Assembly (NCBI RefSeq): GCF_001425785.1 | Contig: NZ_LMDI01000045.1 | Span: 1,206 to 65,205, forward strand | From: Rhizobacter sp. Root1221 | GTDB lineage: Bacteria > Pseudomonadota > Gammaproteobacteria > Burkholderiales > Burkholderiaceae_C | Reading direction: 5' to 3' | DNA length: 64,000 bases | Shown: positions 45,769 to 54,600 of the stretch, in pieces | How positions within the stretch are numbered: position 1 is the first letter of the stretch | Layout of the letters: each line of letters starts with the position of its first letter | The notes under the pieces: generated by a model | Databases searched by the model: none | What the model saw: the letters and a program-made list of their open reading frames with translations, nothing else | Told to the model about the DNA's origin: nothing | Position numbers and translations under genes: made by a program

Positions 45769-47352
45769 TTATCCCGGAAGTACTACGTAGGTGCCGCCAG
45801 ACGCGGCGACGACAAAGCGCATGCCCTCCGCGCCCACCACAAACCTCATTCCCTGCCCCGGCACCACGAAGCGCCACGCTTCGGATTCGCCGGGACCGGT
45901 CTCGCTGAAGTGCCCCACGGCGAGATCCGCCGCTTGCGCCGCAGTGATCAGCGACGCAAACACGCCGAGTGCTGCCCCGCTTTGTGACGTCGAAGCCGAA
46001 ACCTCGATCACGGCGGCCGCGGTCTGGCCCGTTGCTGTTGAAGCGTCCGTGCCATTCGATTCCTCAATGATCGAACCGGCGAACTGTCCTGGCGCCGCCA
46101 CGACTGCCCCTGCTGTCTCGACCGCGGCCGCTGCCTCCGTGACCCCAGCGCCGGCCGCCAGCGTGTGCGCCTGGCTGTCGTTCGCCGCGACGGCCTCGGC
46201 AATGAACGGCACAGCACTGCCCGCACCGGCCACCGACTCAACAGGCGCAGCCACTTCGGTGGTCGCCACCTCGAACGCACCTGCGGCCAACCCGTTGCTG
46301 ACCTCACTCGCCGCGGCGGGTTCGCTCCGCTCCCCGGATGCCGAAAGCCCCGCACTGCCGGCGTCGGAGCCAGAGGCGGCATCCACCAGACTTGCCACGT
46401 AGTCCCCAGTCGCGGCGGCACTTTCGCTCGCCGCGGTTGATTCCGCCATGGCGACACTGGCCACCAGAGCGATCGACTGGGTGTCTCCGGCCACACCGGC
46501 TTCGCTCACGCCGGCAAGCAGGCCAAGCGTGAAGGCCTGCGACTCGCTCGATCCGGTCGCTTCGATCAGCGCAGCAGCACCCGCAGCACTCGAAGCCTGC
46601 GCAGTGTCCGCCGCGCCGGCCTCCGCGACTGCTTGCTCGAGGGCTGCCGCGCCCCCCTGCGCCTCTGTTGCGGCGCCCGCGTCAGTCTGTGCAGCGATGA
46701 AGCTCCCATCGGACCCGGCGGCTGCGAGAACTACCATGACGGCCTCAACGTCATAGCCGCTCGGGTTCATGCTGCTGGTCGCTTGGCTGCCGGCCGCCGT
46801 CGCCACCATGTGCGAGGCAAGGTAACCCGTCGTTGTGGTGCTGTCCTGCTCCACATCATCCAGGGTGAATCCTGTCGGGTTGGCAAAGTTCAGCGGGTTT
46901 GCGCCTGCGTCGGCAACCATCCCCACCAGAACAAGGTCACCCACTTGCGTGCTGGTGCCGTCGCTGGAAACGCTGCTGATGCTCGAGGCCCCAGAGTCGC
47001 GCAGCGCGCTCGTGAGCACCACCCCGCTGAACTCCTGCAGAACACCTGAGAAGTAGTCGTTGTCGCCGCCAGGCAGCGCATCCACCGTCACCGTGGTGGT
47101 TCCGGCCGCGACGTTCAGCGCATACCAGATCTCAATGAAATTGTTGTCGCCGTCTCCGTTCACGCGGCCCTGCAACCAAGTGTTGCCCTGACTGTCGGTG
47201 ATCGTGTCGATGCCGGCCGGGTAGTTGCCCACCTGCAGCGTGAGGCAGTTTCCAGCAGTGACTGCGCTCGGCAGCGCGTTGACGGCCTGCGCACCGGTGC
47301 TGTTGAGGGTGCGCCAGGGCGTCGAATTCTTCTGGACGAACAGGATTGCCAT
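45769..47352 (-). CDS. repetitive Ala-rich virion/neck-fibre candidate
   Basis: A 527-residue protein. Residues 1-215 look like a beta-sandwich domain (GNCLTLQVGNYPAGIDTITD, NFIEIWYALNVAAGTTTVTV). Residues about 216-470 consist of roughly twelve repeats of about 20 residues rich in Ala, Ser, Glu and Asp (for example LIEATGSSESQAFTLGLLAG and IAEAVAANDSQAHTLAAGAG). The C-terminus has three short FVV repeats (WRFVVPGQG, MRFVVGAEG, MRFVVAASG). No signal peptide. The position among head-tail joining genes suggests an extended fibre or decoration at the neck. Confidence 0.6.
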   Translation of the reverse strand: MAILFVQKNSTPWRTLNSTGAQAVNALPSAVTAGNCLTLQVGNYPAGIDTITDSQGNTWLQGRVNGDGDNNFIEIWYALNVAAGTTTVTVDALPGGDNDYFSGVLQEFSGVVLTSALRDSGASSISSVSSDGTSTQVGDLVLVGMVADAGANPLNFANPTGFTLDDVEQDSTTTTGYLASHMVATAAGSQATSSMNPSGYDVEAVMVVLAAAGSDGSFIAAQTDAGAATEAQGGAAALEQAVAEAGAADTAQASSAAGAAALIEATGSSESQAFTLGLLAGVSEAGVAGDTQSIALVASVAMAESTAASESAAATGDYVASLVDAASGSDAGSAGLSASGERSEPAAASEVSNGLAAGAFEVATTEVAAPVESVAGAGSAVPFIAEAVAANDSQAHTLAAGAGVTEAAAAVETAGAVVAAPGQFAGSIIEESNGTDASTATGQTAAAVIEVSASTSQSGAALGVFASLITAAQAADLAVGHFSETGPGESEAWRFVVPGQGMRFVVGAEGMRFVVAASGGTYVVLPG

Positions 47353-47399
47353 GCGCGCGCCTCAGTGGCGCCCCACCCGGACGGGCGGGGCTGTACGGA

Positions 47400-47975
47400 T
47401 CACAGACTCGCGGTGTACGTGACCGTCAGCGTGTTGGTACTGACCACCGGTTGGTCGCCCCCGGTGAACAGACCTGCGCTGTAGAGGATCCCGCTCGTTG
47501 CATCCACGGCCGAGGCAGTGGTCAGGAAGCAGCCCTTCACGGTGCCGGACCCGGTGAAGGTGAACACCGCACCGGCCGACAACGACTTGCTACCAGAGGC
47601 GGCGGCCGACCAGGCGGCGGTCTTGCGGGCGCCGCTGTAGGTGGGCGCGTTCGTTGCACCGGCCTCCAACCATCCAGCGTGTGATGCAGCGGTGTCCCCC
47701 GCAACGGGGCCGGCGCCGTAGCTGGCCGAGCTGATCAGCCCAACGTAGAACGCTGCCGTGTACGCGGAGCCCGACAGGTACTTGTCGAGTGCGTCGTTCT
47801 TGCCCTGGGTCGTCACCAGGTTGGGAAACTCGCGGCGCGAGATCTCGTTGCCGTCCTTGTCGCGCAGGACAGCAGTGAACCGGCCTGCGGCCCGTGCAAC
47901 CTCGGAGAAGCCGTTGCGGAACCCCATCGCACCCAAGGCCCGCGCCACAGCCGTAGCCTTCGCTGCCCCCTTCAT
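47400..47975 (-). CDS. phage structural protein, tail-fibre/decoration-like
   Basis: The ATG at 47975 gives 191 residues (MKGAAKATAVARALGAMGF). Segments FTAVLRDKDGNEISRREFPN and TTQGKNDALDKYLSGSAYTA plus FYVGLISSASYGAGP resemble the domain found twice in the tail-fibre-like protein at 34351-35208. The C-terminal half is Ser/Thr/Ala-rich and beta-like. It overlaps the upstream small gene by 4 bp. Probably a virion surface protein; exact site unknown. Confidence 0.6.
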   Translation of the reverse strand: MKGAAKATAVARALGAMGFRNGFSEVARAAGRFTAVLRDKDGNEISRREFPNLVTTQGKNDALDKYLSGSAYTAAFYVGLISSASYGAGPVAGDTAASHAGWLEAGATNAPTYSGARKTAAWSAAASGSKSLSAGAVFTFTGSGTVKGCFLTTASAVDATSGILYSAGLFTGGDQPVVSTNTLTVTYTASL

Positions 47976-48154
47976 GCTGCCACCTCTTCGACTTCGGACT
48001 GCAGGAACCACCGTTCGCCCGGCGTGCCGTCGCTGGTGACGAATACGACGAGGTACTCCATCTGTTCGGAGCCCTCGTTGAAGCGCCGCTCCACCACTTC
48101 GCCTTCGAGCTGCGGCACGACTTGCCGCACCCGTGCGCCTGTCTTGATCACCAT
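47972..48154 (-). CDS. small conserved phage protein, 60 aa
   Basis: The start at 48154 (MVIKTGARVRQVVPQLEGEV) has GGAAGGA upstream, while the longer frame lacks a ribosome site. The product is a small beta-barrel-like domain (VVERRFNEGSEQMEYLVVFV ... GERWFLQSEVEEV), similar in pattern to small SH3-like proteins. ATGA overlap with the next gene. Function unknown. Confidence 0.6.
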   Translation of the reverse strand: MVIKTGARVRQVVPQLEGEVVERRFNEGSEQMEYLVVFVTSDGTPGERWFLQSEVEEVAA

Positions 48155-48206
48155 GATCGTCCTTCCGAGAAGTGCCCTGTCGGGCGGGTAATACAAGGTG
48201 CTTGCT

Positions 48207-48545
48207 TCAGCCGGCGTTGACGCCGCTGCTGCACATCAGCTCAATCTCGCGCCGACCGAGACGGATCTCCGCTGGGGGGCGCACGATGCTGTAGATGCTG
48301 GTTCCGTGACGAATGCGCCACGACGAGGACACGGCCGACAGCGCTGGCGACCAGCGCACCCGAATGCGGGTGTCCATCTCGCCGAGCGGTTGATTTCCGA
48401 AGATCGCTTCACGGCCACCGATGGGCTCGATTGAGGCAAAGACCTCGGCCCTTCGAACCCAGCCGATCGCAACCCCACCGGTGGCATCGGAGATCTGGGT
48501 CGGCGCCTCGAACACCGCCCGCTGTTTGAGAGATCCGGCGCGCAT
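48207..48545 (-). CDS. head closure / head-tail adaptor protein
   Basis: A 112-residue protein starting MRAGSLKQRAVFEAPTQISD. The beta-barrel pattern with RAEVFASIEPIGGREAIFGN and TRIRVRWSPAL matches the SPP1 gp16/HK97-type head closure family, which seals the portal after packaging and binds the tail. The stop of the connector gene touches its start by one base. Confidence 0.85.
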   Translation of the reverse strand: MRAGSLKQRAVFEAPTQISDATGGVAIGWVRRAEVFASIEPIGGREAIFGNQPLGEMDTRIRVRWSPALSAVSSSWRIRHGTSIYSIVRPPAEIRLGRREIELMCSSGVNAG

Positions 48546-49144
48546 CAGATCCTCGGGGACCAGCGGCAGAAGTCGAGCAGCATGGACGCACCCATCGGAA
48601 CTTGTGTCGCAATGGTCCCGAGAACCACTTGCTCTCGGTTCTCGTACCAGTGGCCGATCATGAGCAGCATCGCCTGCTTGATGCTTGCCGGCACGGCGGC
48701 GGTGCTGTCGGAAGCGACGTACGGCGCCTGGAAGTTGATCCTGATGGCGCCTACGTCGTCACGCGCATCCGGCCAAGACGAGCCGTAGACGGGTCGAACA
48801 CTTGGCGCGCCAGGGTCATCGTCCAGCCAGTAGGCCGCATCGTCCAGCAGCTGCTCGACGCCATCGGCATCGATGTACCGCAGGGAGGCGATGGAGCCAA
48901 CCGGAGAGACCGGCAGCGGCAATGGATCGCAGAACGCGTCGACCCGCAGCTGATACACAGCGTCCGTGAGCACGAGGCCCGTGTGCGCTTCGGCGTGCTC
49001 GCGCGCCGCCTGGATGTACACGGGGAGGATGCCCGCCTCGAACTCCGGCGGGTCCTCGGGATCTCCGTCGATCCGGCAGTGCTGAAACACCTCGAGCATC
49101 GACACCGGCTCGAACGTCGGCGAGGTGACGATGCGCAGGTTCAC
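48545..49144 (-). CDS. head-tail connector protein (gp6-like)
   Basis: GTG at 49144 overlaps the upstream stop (GTGA) and gives 199 residues. SMLEVFQHCRIDGDPEDPPE, QAAREHAEAHTGLVL and the C-terminal IKQAMLLMIGHWYENREQVV are diagnostic of the HK97 gp6/lambda-type connector that forms a ring below the portal. The order connector, closure, gp10-like is that of HK97-type phages. Confidence 0.88.
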   Translation of the reverse strand: MNLRIVTSPTFEPVSMLEVFQHCRIDGDPEDPPEFEAGILPVYIQAAREHAEAHTGLVLTDAVYQLRVDAFCDPLPLPVSPVGSIASLRYIDADGVEQLLDDAAYWLDDDPGAPSVRPVYGSSWPDARDDVGAIRINFQAPYVASDSTAAVPASIKQAMLLMIGHWYENREQVVLGTIATQVPMGASMLLDFCRWSPRI

Positions 49145-49566
49145 AGCTTGGCCTTCGCCGCCGCGACGGCGTCGGGATGCAGGTCCAGCACGCCAGTGGC
49201 GGCGCCGGCCTTGGCGTCGGCTTCGCTCAGTTCCACCAGTTGGGATGCCTGCCCGAAGAGGCAATCGCAGAGCACGAACGCCTCGACCTTCACAACCTGG
49301 ATCTCGGTCACTGGCGCGGCGGGAGCGCCTTCGGAGGCGGCACCAACGTCGACAACGGCAAGCGGGGTGGCATCGACCACGGATGCCGGTGCGGGACTCG
49401 GTGCAGACGTCTGCTCGGCGACAACCTTGATCTCGGTCCCTGGCGCGGCGGGAGCGCCTTCGGAGGCGGCGCCAACTTCGACAACGGCAAGCGGGGTGGC
49501 GTCGACCAGGGATGCCGGTGCGGGACTCAGTGCAGACGTCTGCTCGGTGTTTTGTCTCTTCGTCAT
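49141..49566 (-). CDS. hypothetical phage protein with two internal repeats
   Basis: A 141-residue protein. Residues 8-93 are two near-identical Ala/Pro-rich units of 43 residues, each starting EQTSA and containing DATPLAVV and GAASEGAPAAP. The last 48 residues (VEAFVLCDCLFGQASQLVEL) form a small separate domain that occurs alone in related phages after the capsid gene. The repeats look like a flexible linker grown by DNA duplication. Function unknown. Confidence 0.6.
   Translation of the reverse strand: MTKRQNTEQTSALSPAPASLVDATPLAVVEVGAASEGAPAAPGTEIKVVAEQTSAPSPAPASVVDATPLAVVDVGAASEGAPAAPVTEIQVVKVEAFVLCDCLFGQASQLVELSEADAKAGAATGVLDLHPDAVAAAKAKL
49292..49549. repeat. 129-bp tandem direct repeat
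   Basis: Two adjacent units, 49292-49420 and 49421-49549, differ at only a few positions (for example CCTGGATC/CCTTGATC at their starts). The unit length is a multiple of three, so the reading frame is kept, and each unit carries one copy of the dispersed palindrome TGCAGACGTCTGC (49402 and 49531). The near identity points to a recent duplication. Confidence 0.85.
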
Positions 49567-49581
49567 GGAGTACTCCGATGG

Positions 49582-49600
49582 GGGCGGCCGCTGGCCGCCC
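49582..49600. terminator. hairpin downstream of the capsid gene
   Basis: Perfect stem GGGCGGCC (49582-49589) / GGCCGCCC (49593-49600) with a 3-nt loop, between the capsid gene and the next gene. It lacks a T tract. Hairpins here often lower downstream expression relative to capsid or protect the capsid message 3' end. Confidence 0.5.
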
Positions 49601-49618
49601 AGGTTGTCAATGAAGGGA

Positions 49619-50818
49619 TCAGGTGGCCGAATTGACGTACACCTTCACCGCGGCCGTGTCGAGCAGGTTGCCGCCCGTGCGCATCCAGCCGCAGAATCCC
49701 ACCTGGCCGTTGAGCGCGAAAGCCGAGTCGTCGAACCGGCGCAGCGAGTAGCTGTTCGACACATCACGGATGACGTACTGTTGGAAGTCGCCGAACGCGA
49801 TCGACCGGGCATTGGCGGCCATGGCTGCGACGTCGTCGTTCACCGTGTAGCCGTACCCGGCAAGCGAACCCGCCAGGCCGCTGGTGATGCCCTCGGCGTC
49901 ACTCGGATTCCAGATCGGACGGCCGTTCGTGTCCTTGATCTTGCGCAGGACCTTCAGGCTGGAGTCCGCCAGCATGAAACGGGCATTCCTGCGGTAGGCA
50001 CTGTTGACCGAGTGGATCAAGTCGATCACGTCGTCATAGATGACCGACAGGGTCTGGCCAGTCGTCCCGGTCTTACCCACGGTCGCGCGGGTGACCACGC
50101 CGAACGGCTGTGCCGTGCCGGTGCCCGTCGTGTAGTGCAGGTTGGTGATCCGGCCGAGACGAGTTGCCAGGCGGTTCAGCACGAACGCGATGATGTCGAT
50201 CGCGCTGTCCTGGATCAGCTCGACCGGAAGTGCGATCTTCTTCGAGCTGTACTTGAACGGATTGACCGCCGCCGTGCCGAAGGTCATGTCCTGCCCCGTC
50301 GCAGCAGCGTTCTCGGCCACGATCTCGCCGACTTCCGCGGTGCCATCTGAGGTGGGCCAGTTCAGCGGGCTTCCGGAGTCGGTGGAGATCACCTGCGCAA
50401 CGTCTCGCATGCCGCCGAAGGCCTTGAGTGCGTCCACGACCATGGCCGCGATCTCCGAGGGGACGGTGTACCCGCCCTCGGCCGGGGTCGTGGTCGACAT
50501 GGCGTTGCGGATGGCCACGGCCTGCTCCGCGGTCACGTTGGCGCCATGCCGCAGGTAGATGGCCACGGCATCCTTCACCGTGATCTCGGCCGTGTCGTCC
50601 TTCTTCTTCGGATTGACGTTGAAGAAGCTGTCGGCCTCCAGCTCGCGCATGCGCTCCTGCGCACGGATCTGGCTCTGGGCCCGCTCGATCTCGTCGGCAA
50701 AGCCGTCGAACTTGGCTTGGTCTTCCTTGCTCCACACCTGTTCGCCCTTCTCGGCGAGCATGGCTTGGGCTTGAGTGGCGAGGTTCTGGATCTTCTCGCG
50801 CAGTTGTTGGATCGTCAT
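49619..50818 (-). CDS. HK97-family major capsid protein
   Basis: The ATG at 50818 gives 399 residues (MTIQQLREKIQNLATQAQAM). Residues 1 to about 95 form the charged coiled-coil delta domain that acts as built-in scaffold and is removed by the prohead protease. The HK97 fold follows (AEGGYTVPSEIAAMVVDALK, SSKKIALPVELIQDSAIDII, ARFMLADSSLKVLRKIKDTN, FGDFQQYVIRDVSNS). The protease gene lies directly upstream, and the ribosome site AAGG precedes the ATG. Confidence 0.96.
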   Translation of the reverse strand: MTIQQLREKIQNLATQAQAMLAEKGEQVWSKEDQAKFDGFADEIERAQSQIRAQERMRELEADSFFNVNPKKKDDTAEITVKDAVAIYLRHGANVTAEQAVAIRNAMSTTTPAEGGYTVPSEIAAMVVDALKAFGGMRDVAQVISTDSGSPLNWPTSDGTAEVGEIVAENAAATGQDMTFGTAAVNPFKYSSKKIALPVELIQDSAIDIIAFVLNRLATRLGRITNLHYTTGTGTAQPFGVVTRATVGKTGTTGQTLSVIYDDVIDLIHSVNSAYRRNARFMLADSSLKVLRKIKDTNGRPIWNPSDAEGITSGLAGSLAGYGYTVNDDVAAMAANARSIAFGDFQQYVIRDVSNSYSLRRFDDSAFALNGQVGFCGWMRTGGNLLDTAAVKVYVNSAT

Positions 50819-50879
50819 CTCTGACCTTTCGTGATGTCGAGGGCGACCGGCCCCCTTCGGTTTGTCACGCGCGAGAGCG

Positions 50880-51596
50880 CTAAACAACTTGCAGCAGGCG
50901 CAGGCGGTTGGCGTTGGCCGGGCCCATCGACTTGCCCGGCGCCGGGAGCGCGGGCGGCTTGATCGGTTGTGCGAGGGCCTTCGGTGCCTTCGCGAATGCG
51001 GAGAGGTTCCAGTTGTTGCTAGTGGTGGTCGCCGTGGTCACCCGGTCGACGAAGCCGTGCTCGAGCGCCTCGGCCGCGTTGAACCAGGTCTCGGCATCCA
51101 TCCACGCGATCACGTCGGCGGCATCCTTGCCGGTCTTCTTCGTGTAGTCGTCCACGATCGAACCCTCGACCTTCTCGAGGAGGTCGGCCGTCTCACGCAT
51201 GTCGGTCTTGTCTCCCCACACGAGACCGCTGGCGTTGTGGATCATGAAGAACGCGCCGTCGGCCATCTCGACTTCGTTGCACGCCAGGGCGATGCTCGTC
51301 GCTGCACTGGCGCAGAGGCTGTCGATGTGCGCAACGGTGCGGCCGGAGAACCGGCGCAGCGCAGCCATGATCGCGCGGCCCTCGAAGACGTCTCCGCCCG
51401 GGCTGTTGATGTACACGTTGAGCAACTCGGCATCCGCGACCTGGGCCAGCGCCTCCACCACCGCAGTGGCGCTGACTCCCCACCATGGGTCGATCACGTC
51501 GTAGATGTATAGCGACGCCTCCGCGCCGTTGCGCACCAGGTTCGTTGGCCGCTTCTCGCGGGACGCGTTGTCACGCAGCAGCTGCAGGATCTTCAT
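50880..51596 (-). CDS. prohead protease, ClpP-like (S14 type)
   Basis: A 238-residue serine protease that matures the capsid. ClpP-like motifs: NVYINSPGGDVFEGRAIMAA, catalytic Ser region DSLCASAATSIALA, catalytic His in FFMIHNASGLVWG, and the Asp-containing helix DMRETADLLEKVEG. The last 50 residues are Pro/Ala-rich. The start lies within the 3' end of the portal gene (26-bp overlap), giving translational coupling. Confidence 0.92.
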   Translation of the reverse strand: MKILQLLRDNASREKRPTNLVRNGAEASLYIYDVIDPWWGVSATAVVEALAQVADAELLNVYINSPGGDVFEGRAIMAALRRFSGRTVAHIDSLCASAATSIALACNEVEMADGAFFMIHNASGLVWGDKTDMRETADLLEKVEGSIVDDYTKKTGKDAADVIAWMDAETWFNAAEALEHGFVDRVTTATTTSNNWNLSAFAKAPKALAQPIKPPALPAPGKSMGPANANRLRLLQVV

Positions 51597-52863
51597 TGCT
51601 TTTCCCTGTGGTTTTGCGCGGGTCGAAGAGTTCGCCCGCGGTGCCCGGAAGCGGGGCCAGTCCCTTCGCCTTGCGGACTTCGTTCTGTGTCATCCAGCCT
51701 GGCCCGGTGCCAGGGCCGCCGAGGGCCGCGCGGTTGTATTCCGCTTGCGCCTTGCTGTCGCCCTCGATCAGCGCTTCACGGTCGAAGCGCACGAAGCGCC
51801 CGCTGTTCTTCGGAAACAGCTTCCGGTTCAGCTCTTGCTCGATGCGGACCAGGTGCGGCTGCAGCGTGTAGGTGACGAACGCGCGGCTCATAGCCTCGAT
51901 CCCACTGCCCCAGCTCGTGGACGCGCTGGTCTCGCCGATCATGTGAGGCGGAACCCCGAACGCCCGGGCGATGTCGATGACCTGGAACTTGCGCGCCTCG
52001 AGCAGCTGCGCGTCCTCGGCGCTCAAGCTGATCTCCTTGGCCGTCATGCCTTCGGTGAGTACCAGCGGAATGCGGTGGGCGTTCTGCACGCCCGCGTACT
52101 TCGTGGCGAACGCGGTCTGCAGCGCGACGATGTGTTCGGGCTTCATGCCCTTGTCGGTCGACAGCACCATGGACGGATGCGCGCCGTTCGAGAAAAACCG
52201 TCCGCTGTACTCGTCCATCGCCAGGGCGTTCCCCGTGGCGTTGCGTGCAGCGTGCTTGATCACCGACATCGAACTCACGCCGTCGAACCCGAAGCCAGGG
52301 AAATGCAGCACCTCTGCAGGTTCGAGCCAGGTGGTGATTCCGTACTGGGCCAAGTTGACGTAGTACCGGACGGCCCCGTCTGGCTGTTGCACTGGGCTGA
52401 CCCCGCCCCACGGCAGAGGAAGCAGCTCCCTGATGGTGTTGTTCACGCCACGCCGGATCCACGTGTAGCCGTCGCCGCGCAGCAACTGCGCAACGCTGAC
52501 GCCCTCCCAGTGGCTGGCCGCGGTGTACTGCTCACTCGGCTGCTCGTTCAGCAGGTACCAGAGTGCGTCGCGGGGCGCTAGCGACTTCGTGTCGCCGTCC
52601 GTCGTGTACGCATGGATGGGCAGCGTGGAGATGCCGCCGGCGATGCGCTGAACGCACGCAAAAACGGCGGCCACCCGCATCGCCGACGCCGGGCTGACCA
52701 CCATGCCGGCGGCGCCTGGCGTCACGCCGAAGGCTTCCATGACGTCGGCGCTGTAGGTGGCATTGGCCACCTGCTCCACCCCAGCTCGCGCCAGGGAGCC
52801 GTCGCGACCGGCCAGCCACGTCGCAAGCGTGCCGGTCTGGCGCAGCGCCAGGGCGCCGGTCAT
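51571..52863 (-). CDS. HK97-family portal protein
   Basis: A 430-residue portal that forms the dodecameric DNA gate. Typical features: VSPASAMRVAAVFACVQRIA, HWEGVSVAQLLRGDGYTWI, VLHFPGFGFDGVSSMSVIKH, IARAFGVPPHMIGETSASTS and the Asn/Pro-rich end TQNEVRKAKGLAPLPG. The ATG at 52863 overlaps the terminase stop by 4 bp. A copy of the dispersed palindrome (52875-52888) lies 12 bp upstream of this start. Confidence 0.95.
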   Translation of the reverse strand: MTGALALRQTGTLATWLAGRDGSLARAGVEQVANATYSADVMEAFGVTPGAAGMVVSPASAMRVAAVFACVQRIAGGISTLPIHAYTTDGDTKSLAPRDALWYLLNEQPSEQYTAASHWEGVSVAQLLRGDGYTWIRRGVNNTIRELLPLPWGGVSPVQQPDGAVRYYVNLAQYGITTWLEPAEVLHFPGFGFDGVSSMSVIKHAARNATGNALAMDEYSGRFFSNGAHPSMVLSTDKGMKPEHIVALQTAFATKYAGVQNAHRIPLVLTEGMTAKEISLSAEDAQLLEARKFQVIDIARAFGVPPHMIGETSASTSWGSGIEAMSRAFVTYTLQPHLVRIEQELNRKLFPKNSGRFVRFDREALIEGDSKAQAEYNRAALGGPGTGPGWMTQNEVRKAKGLAPLPGTAGELFDPRKTTGKSNEDPAAAA

Positions 52864-54599
52864 GCCGGCACCCCTGCAGACGTCTGCACAGGCGCCGCGC
52901 TCACGTCCACGAACCCAGTGGTGAAGGACGCTTCGCGGGTCGCCATGGCCCGACCGAGGGCGATGATCGCCGCCACCGGGCCGTCGATCTTGTTTTCATC
53001 CCGCTCCTTGCGCGGATAGATGTTGTCCTTCGCGTCCCGATGGCACACCACGTTGCTGATCATCCAGGTCATCGCGGGGTTTCCGTTGTGTTCCAACTTG
53101 CCTTGAAGCACGAGTGCCTCGAGTTCTTTCATCGGTTCGCTCATGGTCTGCACCGTCTGGCGGTACTCCACCATCGGGGCGCCGTCGTCGATCAGGTGGC
53201 TGATGAGCTGGGAGGCCTGCCAGGGGTCGGCCGCGGCCTCACGCAGATCCAGGTCCGCCAGGTCGTCGCGGACGGCCTGCTCGATCTGGTCGAAGTCGGT
53301 CACGTCGCCGTCGGTCACGTTGATGTGGCCCGCACGGCGCCACCCGTCGTATTGACTGTTGCGCCCTTGCTCCACCGCCCGCTCCGGGAGCCAGAACGTC
53401 GGGATCAGGTAGTACTTGTCCGCCGCCTCATCGATGAACAAGTTGACCTTCGCGGCCACGTCAACCTTGCTCGCCAGATCCAGCCCGGAAACGCAAGGGA
53501 GGTGGCGCACCTGGTCGACAGTCAGGCCGGGGTTCGCGCAGCGATCCCACGCGATCATGTCCATCCAGGCGCTGTCGGCGTTCACCCAGACGTTGAGGCG
53601 CTTCGTCAGAAAGTTTCCCTGTGCGCTTGGCGTCGCAAGCGCCTTGCGGCACGCGGCCTGCAGGTCATCGACCTTGACGCTCACGCCGAGGTTCGGATTG
53701 CTCTTGCGCCACACCGCCGGGTCGTGCCAGAGATCGCCCTCGTCGATCGTGAAGATCATGCCGAACCAGGTCTCGTCGATGATCGTGCGCTCGAGGACCT
53801 TGATCGTGTAGTCGCGCTGCTCGTAGCAGATGCCACTGCGGTCACTGCCGGCCGTCGTGATCATGATGATCAACGGCTGGCTTCGAGCCCCCGTCGCGCT
53901 GTCCAGCACGTCGAACAGGGCCCTGGTCTTGTGGGCGTGCAGCTCATCGACGACGGCCCCGTGGATGTTCAGCCCGTCAAGCGTGGTTCCCTCGGCGTTG
54001 AGCGGCTTCGCACCGCTTGCCGTGCTGGCGACAGTGATGTCGTGGCGGCCGACATCCACGCCGAACCTGTGTTTGAAGTCGGGCTTGCGGTCGGCCATGT
54101 TGCGCGCGACGTCGAACACCTCGCGTGCCTGGTCGCCGGTGGTCGCCGCGCTGTACACCTGCGCGCCTGGTTCACCATCGGCGGCGAGCAGCAAGAGCAG
54201 CACGGCAGCGGCCCATGTGGACTTGGCGTTCTTTCGCGCGACCTCTTCGTAGGCGCGGCGAAATCGGCGCAAGCCGGTGGTGGCATGCACCCAGCCGAAC
54301 AGGTTGATCGTCTTGAACACTTGCCAGTCTTCCATGTTGAGCGTGGCGTACGCGAGCTGCCCGTCCTCATAGACCGGCCTCGCCCACTCGCCTTTGATGT
54401 GCGGCATCAGGTCGACGAAGCGGCACGCCCTGGCCCCGATCGCCTCGTCGAAGCGATAGGGGAAATCGTCGTGACCCTGGCGCAGTTCGTAGTCGTCGAG
54501 GAAGCGCTGACAGGCAAGCCTCTCCAGTCGACCCGCCGCCTCGTGCCCGAGGGTCACCCGCTCGGCGTAGGCCCGAGCGCGGTGGAGGTAAGTCGCCAC
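52860..54599 (-). CDS. terminase large subunit
   Basis: Packaging motor ATPase and nuclease, 579 residues, of the HK97/Terminase_1 type. The Walker-A-like loop is EVARKNAKSTWAAAVLL, Walker B GAVVDELHAH, coupling motif MITTAGSDRSG. The nuclease domain starts SGLDLASKVDVAA, and conserved acids continue to DPWQASQLISHL and DGPVAAIIALGRA. It is preceded by the small subunit gene with only 1 bp between them. Confidence 0.95.
   Translation of the reverse strand: MATYLHRARAYAERVTLGHEAAGRLERLACQRFLDDYELRQGHDDFPYRFDEAIGARACRFVDLMPHIKGEWARPVYEDGQLAYATLNMEDWQVFKTINLFGWVHATTGLRRFRRAYEEVARKNAKSTWAAAVLLLLLAADGEPGAQVYSAATTGDQAREVFDVARNMADRKPDFKHRFGVDVGRHDITVASTASGAKPLNAEGTTLDGLNIHGAVVDELHAHKTRALFDVLDSATGARSQPLIIMITTAGSDRSGICYEQRDYTIKVLERTIIDETWFGMIFTIDEGDLWHDPAVWRKSNPNLGVSVKVDDLQAACRKALATPSAQGNFLTKRLNVWVNADSAWMDMIAWDRCANPGLTVDQVRHLPCVSGLDLASKVDVAAKVNLFIDEAADKYYLIPTFWLPERAVEQGRNSQYDGWRRAGHINVTDGDVTDFDQIEQAVRDDLADLDLREAAADPWQASQLISHLIDDGAPMVEYRQTVQTMSEPMKELEALVLQGKLEHNGNPAMTWMISNVVCHRDAKDNIYPRKERDENKIDGPVAAIIALGRAMATREASFTTGFVDVSAAPVQTSAGVPA
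52875..52888. repeat. best copy of the dispersed 14-bp palindrome TGCAGACGTCTGCA
   Basis: A perfect palindrome. Related copies lie at 33445-33458 and 36326-36339 (TGCAGGCGTCTGCA), 45185-45197, 49402-49415, 49531-49544, 55685-55698 (TTCAGACGCCTGCA), 59110-59122 and 62881-62894 (TGCAGACGCCTGCA). The outer TGCAG/CTGCA arms are kept and changes fall mainly in the central four bases. Inside genes it is usually read as QTSA or QTPA. I saw no full copy in the chromosomal part, but the search was by eye. Confidence 0.7.
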
Positions 54600-54600
54600 G

